Shown here piece by piece: positions 9,188 to 17,853 of a stretch of 57,230 nt of DNA. Each line of letters opens with the position of its first letter. Position 1 is the first letter of the stretch. The stretch comes from Nostoc sp. CMAA1605 (lineage in GTDB: Bacteria > Cyanobacteriota > Cyanobacteriia > Cyanobacteriales > Nostocaceae), in contig NZ_PJIZ01000046.1 in NCBI RefSeq assembly GCF_021596505.1, forward strand, positions 1 to 57,230, read 5' to 3'. Below the pieces are notes generated by a model. The model ran no database searches, was not told the DNA's origin, and saw nothing but the letters and a program-made list of their open reading frames with translations. A program made the translations under genes and the position numbers.

Positions 9188-10194
9188 CTAACAAAGTCCT
9201 CAATCACAGTAGTTGGATATTGTAGAAGTCAGTTCGTGAAGAAATAGCACACTTGTCAAGCACCAATACTGAAGAATTAGGGCAAACGAGTGCATGGGTG
9301 TCAAGAAAATATCTATTCAGTAAACATATCCGGACATGAGTTACCTATCCTGAATGCACAGGATTTTTGTCACCTTTTTGGGAAGTGTCTGATATTCTGA
9401 CTATGTAGATGAGCCAATTGAGGGATTGGCTTATCTACCACTACTGCACAATCACATTCACATCTAAAACTTCACTGCGGTTTTGACTTATGTTTGTGCC
9501 ATCTCTCTATGAACTAGCATCACTCATTGCTGGAATTTAGAACAAATTCTGGAAAGGCTATGTGAGTTCACACCTATCTAAGAACAGCAGGTTTTTAATT
9601 TTACTTTTTAAGTAACTCCAGCACATCTCGTTTGCTAACTCACAGTGTAAACTTAATGACGCTAGCAGCAGTTATATTGTCTATTTTTGAATGCAAAGAC
9701 CAAGAAGAATGTTGTAATTTCTCTTACACAATCTCAATCATGATTATTGCAGAAAGTAGAAATAGTATTTACGAGCAGTTATTGGCAGCTAGACGGTTTG
9801 AACATTTGACTGTGTAAAAGACTGAACAGCAGCAGCAGCCTTAAATCTCTAAACAAGGCGAGACAGAAATACTATTCGTGTAAGCAGTGGTCATTATGTG
9901 CTACTAGATATCTTGACTTGGGAAAATCTTCGGCTTTAGCAACAGCAACCACCCTCCAGATACTAGTGTTTTTCTTGCAAATCTAAAAGTTGACTGACAC
10001 AGGGGTTTTTGCTTGATCAATGTTTATTGAAGCACACTTGAAGAAATCATAAAGTTTCTACGTAAAAATTCAACTAAGAAAGATTGATCCTTTAGTTAAG
10101 GTTTAGTAAAAATCAGGGACAAGGCGTAATTCCGCGATCGCCCGATTCATAAACTCCATAAAATTACCTCCATTATATGGAATTAGCATAAGAT
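9188..10194. other. 1-kb divergent intergenic region with 14-bp hairpin
   Basis: No convincing gene is seen. It separates the FAAL-ACP-TR gene from the divergent TetR gene and should hold both promoters. A near-perfect inverted repeat, GTAGATGAGCCAAT (9405-9418) and ATTGGCTTATCTAC (9425-9438), has a 6-base loop and one G-T pair. It lies 218-251 bp upstream of the ligase start and could be a regulator site, an attenuator in a long leader, or a small repeat. A 61-codon open frame at 9632-9817 has no family features and I do not call it. Confidence 0.5.
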
Positions 10195-10235
10195 ATGAAC
10201 AGTGTTCATATATCCATAATATGAACAGTATTCAT
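10195..10235. promoter_or_regulatory. Twin palindromic TetR operators
   Basis: Two 15-bp palindromes: ATGAACAGTGTTCAT (10195-10209, perfect about a central base) and ATGAACAGTATTCAT (10221-10235, one mismatch). Their centres are 26 bp apart, about 2.5 helical turns. They lie 25-65 bp before the TetR start at 10260. This is the usual arrangement for TetR autorepression and may also serve the divergent operon. That this TetR binds here is inference. Confidence 0.75.
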
Positions 10236-10259
10236 TTTTTGCAAGGATTATTTTTAATC

Positions 10260-10892
10260 ATGACAAATCGTCTGGAAAAGTCTGCGAAAAAACAACGACA
10301 GCCAAAACAAGCACGCAGCCAAGAGCGTGTCCACAACATTCTCGGTGTTGCAGAAGAGTTATTTATTGAATTAGGCTATGACCAAACTACAACCAGAGCG
10401 ATCGCGGCTCGCGCAGAGGTTCCCGTGGGGTCTCTCTATCAGTTCTTTCCTGATAAAGAAGCAATCTTAAAAGCTTGGGCAAATCGCTACTTTGAAAAGG
10501 AATACCAACTGTTTGTACAACTTCACGCTGAATTAGCTGACGCTCCCATCGAAGTTTATGTTGATCGTATGGTTTGCGCTTTTGACCAGTTTGCTACTGA
10601 TCATCCTGGCTATCGAGCTGTACTAGAACAATTGATTGATTTGATGATAGCTGCTGATATCAGCACTTTAAATAATTACGATGCACAGATTCTTCAAGAA
10701 CTCGCTAATTTTTTGAAACGGCGCAGTCCAGCTTTAGACGATGCAAAGTGTGAATTAATTGCCACAACAATTGTGAAAATTGTTAACGAACTACTGTGGC
10801 TTTCTCTCACCCGTAATCAAGAGTTCCGCGAACAAGTCTTAGCAGAGACTAAAACATTGATTACAGCGTATTTAAAAACTTACCAAATTTAA
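10260..10892 (+). CDS. TetR-family regulator, divergent to lipid cluster
   Basis: TetR/AcrR-type repressor of 210 aa. The N-terminal DNA-binding domain follows a basic stretch (KKQRQPKQARSQER) and contains the helix-turn-helix with TTRAIAARAEV and SLYQFFPDKEAI. The C-terminal region is a helical ligand-binding and dimer domain with FDQFATDHPGYRAVLEQLID, as in the TetR_C_13-like groups. I take the ATG at 10260, with AAGGA about 13 bases upstream. A more upstream in-frame ATG at 10221 lies inside the second operator palindrome and would add a hydrophobic tail unlike the family. The gene is divergent from the FAAL-ACP-TR operon and carries tandem palindromes in its leader, so it likely represses itself and perhaps the lipid genes in response to an acyl or lipophilic ligand. 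Confidence 0.88.
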   Translation: MTNRLEKSAKKQRQPKQARSQERVHNILGVAEELFIELGYDQTTTRAIAARAEVPVGSLYQFFPDKEAILKAWANRYFEKEYQLFVQLHAELADAPIEVYVDRMVCAFDQFATDHPGYRAVLEQLIDLMIAADISTLNNYDAQILQELANFLKRRSPALDDAKCELIATTIVKIVNELLWLSLTRNQEFREQVLAETKTLITAYLKTYQI

Positions 10893-10955
10893 TAGATTTA
10901 GGAATTACTATTGATGGCGAAAATCAGCTGAATTTGCTGAGTGGTTTTAGGAAGT

Positions 10956-11636
10956 CTACACTTCTTTTTCAGCATAATTTTTCTCTTGTTCATAGCTTTC
11001 AATATAACCCTTACCAAAAATATGCTCAACCCATAGGTAAGGAATTGGTAGTAAGAACCAAACATATTCCCACCAATTTTGATCTAAAATTGCAACTCCT
11101 ATCGTCAATAAGGAGAAAATAGGCTCTATTAAGATTCTCCAGCGTGTTGTAATGATAGTTTTACTACTAACTTCATCAAAAATCAGTCGGTGTTTATGAG
11201 TCGCATAAGTCCAATTTAAAAAAGACATTAACCCGATGAAAGTGGTGTTAATACTAAAACATATTTTAACGATCGCGTTGTCAGGAAAATAAATTACTAA
11301 AGTATCAGAGTAAGGAATGAGAAACATCCCCATGAGATAGAGTAGGTAAAGTGAGATATGAATAGTGTCTGATTTTTTATAATATTTGAATTGTTTAATA
11401 TGATCGAGCCAATAAAAACCCACAATCACAAATGCGATCGCGTAGCTGGTGAGTGGTGTAATCTGTGCTAGTAAAAATGCGATAACTTCTGAATTTGTGG
11501 GACGCTGAAGCTTTGCGGGAAAATCAAGAGCTAAGAAACACTGTGCCATAGCCAGTGCGAAAATGATATCAGCTACTCTGCCCAAATGAGTAATAGCCTC
11601 TTTTTGATCGGAATTCTTGTCTTGAGCGTTATTCAT
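10956..11636 (-). CDS. TMEM175/DUF1211-like membrane protein
   Basis: A 226-residue protein with about six hydrophobic segments. The first helix carries RVADIIFALAMAQCFL, matching the R-x3-D-x2-FA pattern of the TMEM175/DUF1211 family, whose bacterial members include potassium channels. The usual run of serine/threonine and leucine after FA is changed here (AMAQ), so channel activity and selectivity cannot be assumed. It is convergent with the TetR gene and separated from the ketosynthase gene by a hairpin, so it likely has its own promoter. No operon partner is obvious. Confidence 0.7.
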   Translation of the reverse strand: MNNAQDKNSDQKEAITHLGRVADIIFALAMAQCFLALDFPAKLQRPTNSEVIAFLLAQITPLTSYAIAFVIVGFYWLDHIKQFKYYKKSDTIHISLYLLYLMGMFLIPYSDTLVIYFPDNAIVKICFSINTTFIGLMSFLNWTYATHKHRLIFDEVSSKTIITTRWRILIEPIFSLLTIGVAILDQNWWEYVWFLLPIPYLWVEHIFGKGYIESYEQEKNYAEKEV

Positions 11637-11721
11637 AGAAGTTTCTTTGATTATCTATAGCAAAAGCAAAATAGTCCTGGCTTTCTACTCTCTTAGAGTA
11701 GCAGGAATTTCAATAGTAAAC

Positions 11722-11757
11722 CCTCCTAACTTTTATTCAAAAGAATAATTTAGGAGG
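11722..11757 (-). terminator. Hairpin after the ketosynthase gene
   Basis: CCTCCTAA (11722-11729) pairs with TTAGGAGG (11750-11757), extended by an inner TTTATTC/GAATAA stem with an AAAA loop. On the minus strand it lies 91 bp past the ketosynthase stop and is followed by GTTTACTATT, a weak T-rich tail. At 11787-11804 is one end (ACTTTTCAAACATCCTCT) of the inverted-repeat family seen at 17.7-18.0 kb. Confidence 0.55.
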
Positions 11758-11847
11758 ATCTGAAAGTATTTGATTCATCATTAAGGACTTTTCAAACATC
11801 CTCTTACTTTTCTTTTCTTGACGGACTTTTGTTTGTTTGTACCTTAA

Positions 11848-13104
11848 TTAAGATTCTACAAATTTTTTAAAAGCTAGGCTCACATTATGACCACCAAAAC
11901 CAAAAGAATTAGAAATGGCTAAGTCTACCTGTTGTTTTCGACTATGGTGGGGAACATAATCTAAATCACACTCTGGATCGGGAGAGTCTAAATTGATGGT
12001 GGGAGGAATTTCATCGTTAGCGACTGTCAAGACTGTGGCCACAGCTTCAATACCCCCAGAACCGCCCAAAAGATGACCAGTCATAGATTTTGTGGAACTG
12101 ATACTGACATTGTAAGCGTGTTTTCCTAGTGCTTTTTTGATGGCTAAGGTTTCATTGAGATCATTAGCTGATGTACTAGTACCATGAGCATTGATGTAGT
12201 TGATTTGATCGGTAAATAAACCAGCATCTTTGATTGCTAGCTCCATAGCTCTAGCAGCTCCTATCCCCCCCGGAATAGGTGATGTCATATGGTAAGCATC
12301 ACAAGTCATTCCATAGCCAACTATTTCTGCATAGATTTTAGCTCCACGGCTTTTGGCGTGTTCTAGTTCTTCTAGCAATAAAATGCCAGCACCTTCTCCC
12401 ATGACGAAGCCATCACGATCAGGGGTAAAAGGACGAGACGCGCGAGTAGGTTCTGCATTACGGGTTGATAAAGCTTTGGCCGCAGAAAACCCAGCTACTA
12501 ATAAAGGTGTAATGGGGGCTTCTGTACCACCGCAAATCATTGCTTGTGCATAACCTTGCTGGACTAAACGAAAAGCCTCTCCTACAGCATTCGCCCCCGC
12601 AGCACAAGCTGTAACAGTACAAGAGTTAGGCCCTTTTGCTCCTGTATGAATCGCTGTTAATCCAGCAGCCATATTGGCAATGAACATTGGGATTAAAAAC
12701 GGACTACATCGGTCTGGGCCCTTGGTGAGATAAATTTCTTGTTGCGTTTCTAAAACATGAATGCTTCCACAACCGTTTCCAATAACTACGCCAACTAAAG
12801 GAGCATTTAACTCACTGATTGTAAATTTAGCATCTGCGATCGCTTGTAAACTGGCACAGACCGCAAAATGGGCAAAGCGATCCATACGTTTAGCATCCTT
12901 GCGGTCTAAATAATCACATGGGTCAAAATCTTTGACTTCTGCGGCAATTCGACAGTCATGTTTTGAAGCATCAAAGGCTGTAATCGGCCCAACACCGCTA
13001 CGACCTTGTAATAGTCCCTGCCAATATTCTGCTACGCTATTTCCTACAGGTGTAATTGCTCCTAAACCTGTCACTACTACACGTTTTAAATGCAAATTTG
13101 TCAT
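11848..13104 (-). CDS. 3-oxoacyl-ACP synthase II (KAS II, FabF-like)
   Basis: Beta-ketoacyl-ACP synthase that condenses malonyl-ACP with an acyl-ACP. The full thiolase-fold length (418 aa) and the Cys-His-His triad are present: TACAAGANA with the nucleophile cysteine (residue 167 from the chosen start), NAHGTSTSAND (His 307) and KSMTGHLLGG (His 344). I chose the ATG at 13104, giving MTNLHLKRVVVTG; an ATG nine bases upstream is also possible. The enzyme could be the housekeeping fabF or a paralogue for the nearby lipid cluster. No acpP or fabD lies beside it, as they often do next to a housekeeping fabF. A role in extending the chain used by FAAL-ACP-TR is inference. Confidence 0.85.
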   Translation of the reverse strand: MTNLHLKRVVVTGLGAITPVGNSVAEYWQGLLQGRSGVGPITAFDASKHDCRIAAEVKDFDPCDYLDRKDAKRMDRFAHFAVCASLQAIADAKFTISELNAPLVGVVIGNGCGSIHVLETQQEIYLTKGPDRCSPFLIPMFIANMAAGLTAIHTGAKGPNSCTVTACAAGANAVGEAFRLVQQGYAQAMICGGTEAPITPLLVAGFSAAKALSTRNAEPTRASRPFTPDRDGFVMGEGAGILLLEELEHAKSRGAKIYAEIVGYGMTCDAYHMTSPIPGGIGAARAMELAIKDAGLFTDQINYINAHGTSTSANDLNETLAIKKALGKHAYNVSISSTKSMTGHLLGGSGGIEAVATVLTVANDEIPPTINLDSPDPECDLDYVPHHSRKQQVDLAISNSFGFGGHNVSLAFKKFVES

Positions 13105-14392
13105 AATTATCATCTCTTTGATGCGCTATCGTAAATTTCATCTACCATGCCAGACAATAACTAAATTAGGAGCTTGAACTTAAATCCTTACTGGCGAGTT
13201 TAAGTAGAACGACTTGAAAAAACCAAACTATAGTGAAGTAATGTAAAAAGATTGGTATCTAGTTCTTAGTAAGGACTTCCGTCCTCTCTACGAGACGCTT
13301 GCGCGTAGCTTGCTTCCCCAGAGGGGTACACTACAAACCTTGAATTATCTACACCGTTCTGACTTGAAAAAGGGGTTTAGGGGTATAAGGGTATAGGGGT
13401 GTAAAAGAAAGACTTTTTCATGTTTTCTGGTGTACGCAGTTCATGATAGCTACTCAGTAGCTTTGGTGTTAGTGCTGTTGATGTTTCGCTAATTTTGCCT
13501 AGTCAGAATCACTGAAAATGAACTTATCACAATTTGGTTAAGCAAAAATTTATTCTTTTTTTAAATTTAGTTTAAATTTAACTAAGTCAGTAAGTCGGTG
13601 GGAAAAACGCAACCATATCTAAAAAAGGTAAACTAGGTTAAAACCCTCTTCCCTTCTGAACCCTGCTTCCTGCCTTATACCAACTACAAATATTTACGCC
13701 GTTCTACATTATCAAGCGAAAAATTTATCTTGACAGGTGCAATAGTCCGTCATATATTGAAAGTCGTAAACCTTGAGAAAATATTAAATTCTTCAAGTTT
13801 CTTGTTGAACACCTTTCTAAAACTAAAAAACAAGCACACAGGCAACTAAATTTATTTAGGGAGAGTAAAAAACATAGAACTAGTTTCATACCCTGGATTT
13901 ATTAGTGTGAGATTTAATACTGTATTGTTGGTTTAATCCACCAATTAGGGTGGTTGATGTATCTTTACAAGTAAAGTAAAGCCATAGATGTTTTTAAAAC
14001 AACGTTACTCAACAGTTAAAATCATGAGATTACCGTTGTTTTCATGTCCTAATTTTTCAATATGACACTTAACAGCCACTCATTGTCAAAGTAGCTACAC
14101 ACTAAGATTTTCGGTGTTACTGAATTAACGGTTGCAATGAGGAAGGTAGCGATAGCAAGGGTTACAGGGTAGGCGGGAGGAAAATTTTTGTCAATTTGTG
14201 ATCATTCCTAAACTCAGTCATACCAGATATTAAAATCATCTTGTAGTTAGACAGGGTTGGCTTTTATCAATAGTAGTAAAAGTTAACGCAATGATTTAAT
14301 CTAAATCCAAATTTAACTAGTGTTTTTATGAACCATTTAAAAACAGACCTAAATGTATTATTAAAAATAACGACCGTTCGATATAAAAAAAT
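13105..14392. other. 1.3-kb intergenic region with repeats
   Basis: No gene is supported. It holds an interspersed repeat copy at about 13274-13325 with the 18-bp core CGCGTAGCTTGCTTCCCC (13302-13319), whose reverse complement recurs at 52392-52409. It also has a G-rich tandem run (GGGTATA units, 13371-13404), and a small hairpin CCACC-AATTAG-GGTGG near 13939. The stretch should contain the ketosynthase promoter at its left and the TetR promoter at its right. At 14371-14383, ten bases before the TetR start, CGACCGTTCGAT resembles half of the operators at 27.0 kb. Confidence 0.5.
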
Positions 14393-14965
14393 ATGCCCAA
14401 AGTTGTTGATCATGACGAGTACCGTAAAGAACTTCTTTGTAAGTGCTTTGACTTATTTGCTACGAAAGGCTATGGTTCAATTACAATCAGAGAAATTGCT
14501 CAAAGTTTACAGGTGTCTACAGGCACGCTTTATCACTATTTTCCTAGTAAGCAGGCTTTGTTTGAGCAGTTAGTAGAAGACATTAGTCAACAAGATATGG
14601 GTAAATTATTAGCTGAAATAAATAACTCAGAAAAATTGGAAAATAAAATGATATCTTTGGGTAGATATTTAGTCAGAAACGAAGACTACTTTATCAAATG
14701 GCTATATATTTGGGTAAATTTTTGTCAGTATCAAGACATAGATGACTTAGGAAGTAATAGTGCATTAAACCGAGTTCATCAAAACTACCAGCAGGTAGTA
14801 TTGGAATTATTAGGTATACATGATAAGGCTTTAGCTTCTTTTGTGTTGAGCTTAGTCAACGGCTTAATTTTAGAAAGGCTATGGTGTAACCAAACAATTG
14901 ATTTTGTTGAGCAATGTACCTTACTGGGCAAAATGCTCACGGTCTATTTGGGACAGATGGAATAA
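14393..14965 (+). CDS. TetR-family regulator upstream of devBC-like genes
   Basis: TetR-type repressor, 190 aa. The helix-turn-helix covers about residues 25-48 with ITIREIAQSLQVSTGTLYHY followed by FPSKQALF. The C-terminal two thirds are helical and lack a recognised subfamily signature. An ATG at 14328 in another frame is not relevant. The gene runs directly into the DevB-like gene (77-bp gap), in the pattern TetR-MFP-permease seen with cyanobacterial DevBCA-type exporters, so it probably controls that exporter. A possible half operator with ACCGTTCG lies just before the start. Confidence 0.85.
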   Translation: MPKVVDHDEYRKELLCKCFDLFATKGYGSITIREIAQSLQVSTGTLYHYFPSKQALFEQLVEDISQQDMGKLLAEINNSEKLENKMISLGRYLVRNEDYFIKWLYIWVNFCQYQDIDDLGSNSALNRVHQNYQQVVLELLGIHDKALASFVLSLVNGLILERLWCNQTIDFVEQCTLLGKMLTVYLGQME

Positions 14966-15042
14966 AATTGGCATCGATAAAATATTTTGAGATTGATTCT
15001 CTTAAAGATATAGATACATTCAGTTGTATTGCTAGAGGTTAT

Positions 15043-16335
15043 ATGAGTCAAAAATTATTATCAAAAACAATCAATAAAGGATTGACTACGTTAGTAATAG
15101 CAGCGACAGCTATAACTACAGGCATTATTGTTTATGGAGTGTCTCAGTTTGGACAAATAGGAAAAACAGTAGCAACAGATAGCACAGTCCCAACAGAACA
15201 AAGCACACCCAAAATTACAGCACTAGGCAGACTAGAACCAGAAACAGAAGTTATTAAACTATCCGCACCTTTAGTATTAGATGGCGATCGCATTGCCGAA
15301 ATCAGAGTAGAAGAAGGAGACAGAGTCCAAGCAGGACAAACCATCGCCGTATTAGATTCCCATGCACGTTTAAAAACAGCAGTATTACAAGCAGAAAAAC
15401 AAGTCAGAGTCGCCCAAGCCAAACTCAATCAAGTCAAAGCTGGGGCAAAAAGCGGTGATATTCTGGCACAAAAAGCCAGTGTTGAACGCCTACAAGCCCA
15501 ATCTCTCGGAAACATCATAGAACAAAGAGAAAGCATCGCTCGAATAGAGGCACAATGGCAAGGAGATAGAATCGCCCAAGTAGCCACCATTAGAAAACTC
15601 GAAGCAGAATTAAATAACGCCAGCGCAGAATATCAGCGTTATCAACAGCTATATTCCGAAGGCGCAATTTCCAGTTCAGCCATTGATAGTAAACGCTTGA
15701 GTTTAGAAACCGCCAAACAGCAACTAGACGAAGCCAAAGCAGTGCTGAATCGGATTAACGCCACCGCCAGCAAACAACTATCCGAAGCCACAGTTGCACT
15801 CAACCGAATTAACGCCACCAGTAGGAAGGAAGTCAGCGAAGCCAAAGCCACATTAACCAGTATTGCCGAAGTCCGCCCTGTAGATGTGCAAACAGCACAA
15901 GCAGAAGTAGAAGATGCGCGCGCTGCACTCAGACGCGCCGTCACAGAACTAGAAGCAGCTTATATTACAGCCCCAATGGCTGGTCAAATTCTCAAAATTC
16001 ATAACCGAGTCGGTGAAAAAATTGGCGATAACGGCATTGCAGACTTAGCCCAAACCGCCCAAATGATTACAGTTGCAGAAGTTTATCAATCTGATATTGG
16101 CAAAATCAAACTAGGACAACCCGCAATTATTACCGGACAAGCCTTTACCGGAGAACTACGCGGCGAAGTCTCTCACATTGGCTTACAAGTCAACCGCCAA
16201 AATGTCTTTAGCAACCAACCAGGAGAAAACCTTGACAGCCGAGTTGTAGAAGTCAAAATTCGTCTGACTCCAGAAGACAGTAAAAAAGTTGCAGGTTTAA
16301 CTAACTTACAAGTACAAACAGCAATTGAGTTGTAA
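15043..16335 (+). CDS. DevB-like periplasmic adaptor (HlyD family)
   Basis: Membrane fusion protein of a DevBCA-type ABC exporter, 430 aa, linking the inner membrane complex to a TolC-like outer channel. Residues about 12-33 form one membrane anchor. Then come a half lipoyl domain (LDGDRIAEIRVEEGDRVQAG), a long alpha-helical hairpin (about 100-310, heptad-rich, with the doubled segment LNRINAT at two places), the second lipoyl half (AAYITAPMAGQIL) and a beta-barrel region. I chose the ATG at 15043 because the anchor follows it immediately; the frame opens further upstream inside the TetR gene. It is upstream of devC on the same strand, but a 139-bp block of tandem repeats separates them. Confidence 0.88.
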   Translation: MSQKLLSKTINKGLTTLVIAATAITTGIIVYGVSQFGQIGKTVATDSTVPTEQSTPKITALGRLEPETEVIKLSAPLVLDGDRIAEIRVEEGDRVQAGQTIAVLDSHARLKTAVLQAEKQVRVAQAKLNQVKAGAKSGDILAQKASVERLQAQSLGNIIEQRESIARIEAQWQGDRIAQVATIRKLEAELNNASAEYQRYQQLYSEGAISSSAIDSKRLSLETAKQQLDEAKAVLNRINATASKQLSEATVALNRINATSRKEVSEAKATLTSIAEVRPVDVQTAQAEVEDARAALRRAVTELEAAYITAPMAGQILKIHNRVGEKIGDNGIADLAQTAQMITVAEVYQSDIGKIKLGQPAIITGQAFTGELRGEVSHIGLQVNRQNVFSNQPGENLDSRVVEVKIRLTPEDSKKVAGLTNLQVQTAIEL

Positions 16336-16474
16336 AGAGTGCTGAGTGCTGAGTGCTGAGTGCTGAGTAATAAGTAATGAGTAATGAGTGAAGTTTTTCT
16401 TCCCCTGCTCCCCCTGCTTCCCCTGCTCCCCCTGCTCCCCCTGCCTCCCCAATCCCCAATCCCCAATCCCCAAT
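16336..16474. repeat. Stacked tandem repeats between devB- and devC-like genes
   Basis: Three repeat families are packed in the gap: GAGTGCT heptamers (from about 16339), AGTAATG/AGTAATA units (to about 16390), C-rich CCCCTGCT units (16403-16445) and AATCCCC heptamers (16450-16473). They run up to the start of the DevC-like gene, leaving no ordinary ribosome site. They may weaken coupling of the two genes. Confidence 0.85.
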
Positions 16475-17635
16475 ATGAAAATGTTGCGTAAAACGCCGCT
16501 TGCTTGGCGGCAATTAATGAAGGAAAAAACGCGCCTGGCGATCGCAGTGGCGGGTATTACCTTTGCTGATATGCTGATGTTTATTCAGTTGGGATTTGAA
16601 AGCGCGCTGTTTGATGCGGCTATACAACCCCACCGGAATTTACAGGCTGATTTGGTGTTAATTAATCCCCAATTTCAAACATTATTTTCCGTCAAAAGTT
16701 TTTCTAGAGAACGACTATATCAAACACTAGGTTATGAAGGCGTACAATCAGTTAGTCCTTTATATATTAATACTGGACAATGGCGGAATCCCGAAACACG
16801 ACAAGATAGGGCTATTTTAGTTTGGGGTATTGATCCAACTACACCTACGTTTAAGTTTCCCGAAGTCAAAAAAAATATCACTTTACTCAAACCGCTAAAT
16901 CAGGTTTTATTTGACCAAGCAGGTCGTCCAGAATATGGCGCAGTTGGCGAAATTTTTCAAAAAGAAGGCAAGTTCCTCACGGAATTGAATAATATCGCTG
17001 TTGATGTCAAAGGTGTATTTAGTAATGGTGCATCCTTCGCGGCTGATGGTAATGTTATCACCAGTGATTCTACATTTTTAAGACTATTTCCCGAACGGAA
17101 AGCCGACAGGATAGAAGTAGGGTTAATTACTTTAAAACCTGGTGCAGATCCCGATAAAGTGCGATCGCAATTAGCCGCAGGTTTACCCAATGATGTCAAA
17201 GTTCTGACACCAGAAGGCTTTGCTGAAATTGAAAAAGAATATTGGGCTAATGGTACAGGGATTGGTTTTATTTTCGGCTTAGGTGTGGGAGTAGGTTTTA
17301 TTGTTGGGATTGTGATTGTGTATCAGATTCTTTATTCAGACGTATCTGACCACTTACCCGAATACGCTACCTTGAAAGCGATGGGTTATACTGACGGCTA
17401 TTTACTCCTCGCCCTATTACAAGAGGCTTTATTATTAGCTATCTTTGGATATCTTCCTGCCTATTTACTTTCCTTTGGACTATATCAAATCACCTTTGCG
17501 GCAACCATGTTACCCATTGCCATGAAATTGGATCGAGCAATTAATGTATTTATTCTCACCATTATCATGTGTAGTGTTTCGGGTGCGATCGCTATGCGGA
17601 AATTACGTTCTGCTGACCCAGCAGATGTGTTTTAA
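16475..17635 (+). CDS. DevC-like ABC permease (FtsX/MacB type)
   Basis: Inner-membrane permease of a DevBCA-type exporter, 386 aa. The start MKMLRKTPLAWRQLMKEKTR is typical of cyanobacterial DevC. One membrane helix lies at about 22-42, a large periplasmic domain follows to about 255, and three helices follow (about 265-295, 315-350, 360-375) with an FtsX-like region containing YATLKAMGYTDGYL, the cytosolic loop that contacts the ATPase. The ATG at 16475 (or 16481) is favoured because the longer frame upstream translates the tandem repeats. No DevA ATPase gene follows: the next 450 bp are inverted-repeat elements and then unrelated genes. The ATPase must come from elsewhere, with the MFS-ABC fusion at 1352-3286 as one candidate. 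Confidence 0.87.
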   Translation: MKMLRKTPLAWRQLMKEKTRLAIAVAGITFADMLMFIQLGFESALFDAAIQPHRNLQADLVLINPQFQTLFSVKSFSRERLYQTLGYEGVQSVSPLYINTGQWRNPETRQDRAILVWGIDPTTPTFKFPEVKKNITLLKPLNQVLFDQAGRPEYGAVGEIFQKEGKFLTELNNIAVDVKGVFSNGASFAADGNVITSDSTFLRLFPERKADRIEVGLITLKPGADPDKVRSQLAAGLPNDVKVLTPEGFAEIEKEYWANGTGIGFIFGLGVGVGFIVGIVIVYQILYSDVSDHLPEYATLKAMGYTDGYLLLALLQEALLLAIFGYLPAYLLSFGLYQITFAATMLPIAMKLDRAINVFILTIIMCSVSGAIAMRKLRSADPADVF

Positions 17636-17691
17636 GTCAATAGTCAACAGTCAATAGTCAATAGTTACCCAAAAAATATGTTGACCGAAAC

Positions 17692-17853
17692 ACTTTTCAA
17701 ACATTCTCTAATACCAATTCACAAAAAACTTAATACAGATACACACGCTAAAAGGTAAGCTGAGTCTCACTTTCTTAATTTTGAATTTTGAATTTTGAAT
17801 TTTGAATTTTGAATTTTGAATTTTGAATTGGTATAAGAGGATGTTTAAAAAGT
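17692..17853. mobile_element. MITE-like element A, 30-bp inverted ends
   Basis: Ends 17692-17721 and 17824-17853 are inverted repeats matching at 27 of 30 positions; they contain ACTTTTCAAACATTCTCT plus ATACCAATTCA and its complement. The interior includes about seven tandem ATTTTGA heptamers (17779-17828). There is no coding capacity. It shares its right arm with element B. Confidence 0.6.

Noticed and set aside
9632..9817. 61-codon open frame in the FAAL-TetR intergenic region
   Set aside because: No recognisable sequence, no ribosome site, and the surrounding region is regulatory in layout.
14328..14573. 81-codon frame overlapping the second TetR gene
   Set aside because: It is in a different frame from the TetR protein and has no features; the TetR frame is clearly coding.
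1352..17635. Assignment of the lipid region to the known heterocyst glycolipid (hgl) island
   Set aside because: HglB-like domains and DevBC-like genes are present, but no HglC/D/E polyketide synthase and no hglT-like order is seen, and the FAAL and desaturases are not part of that island as I know it.
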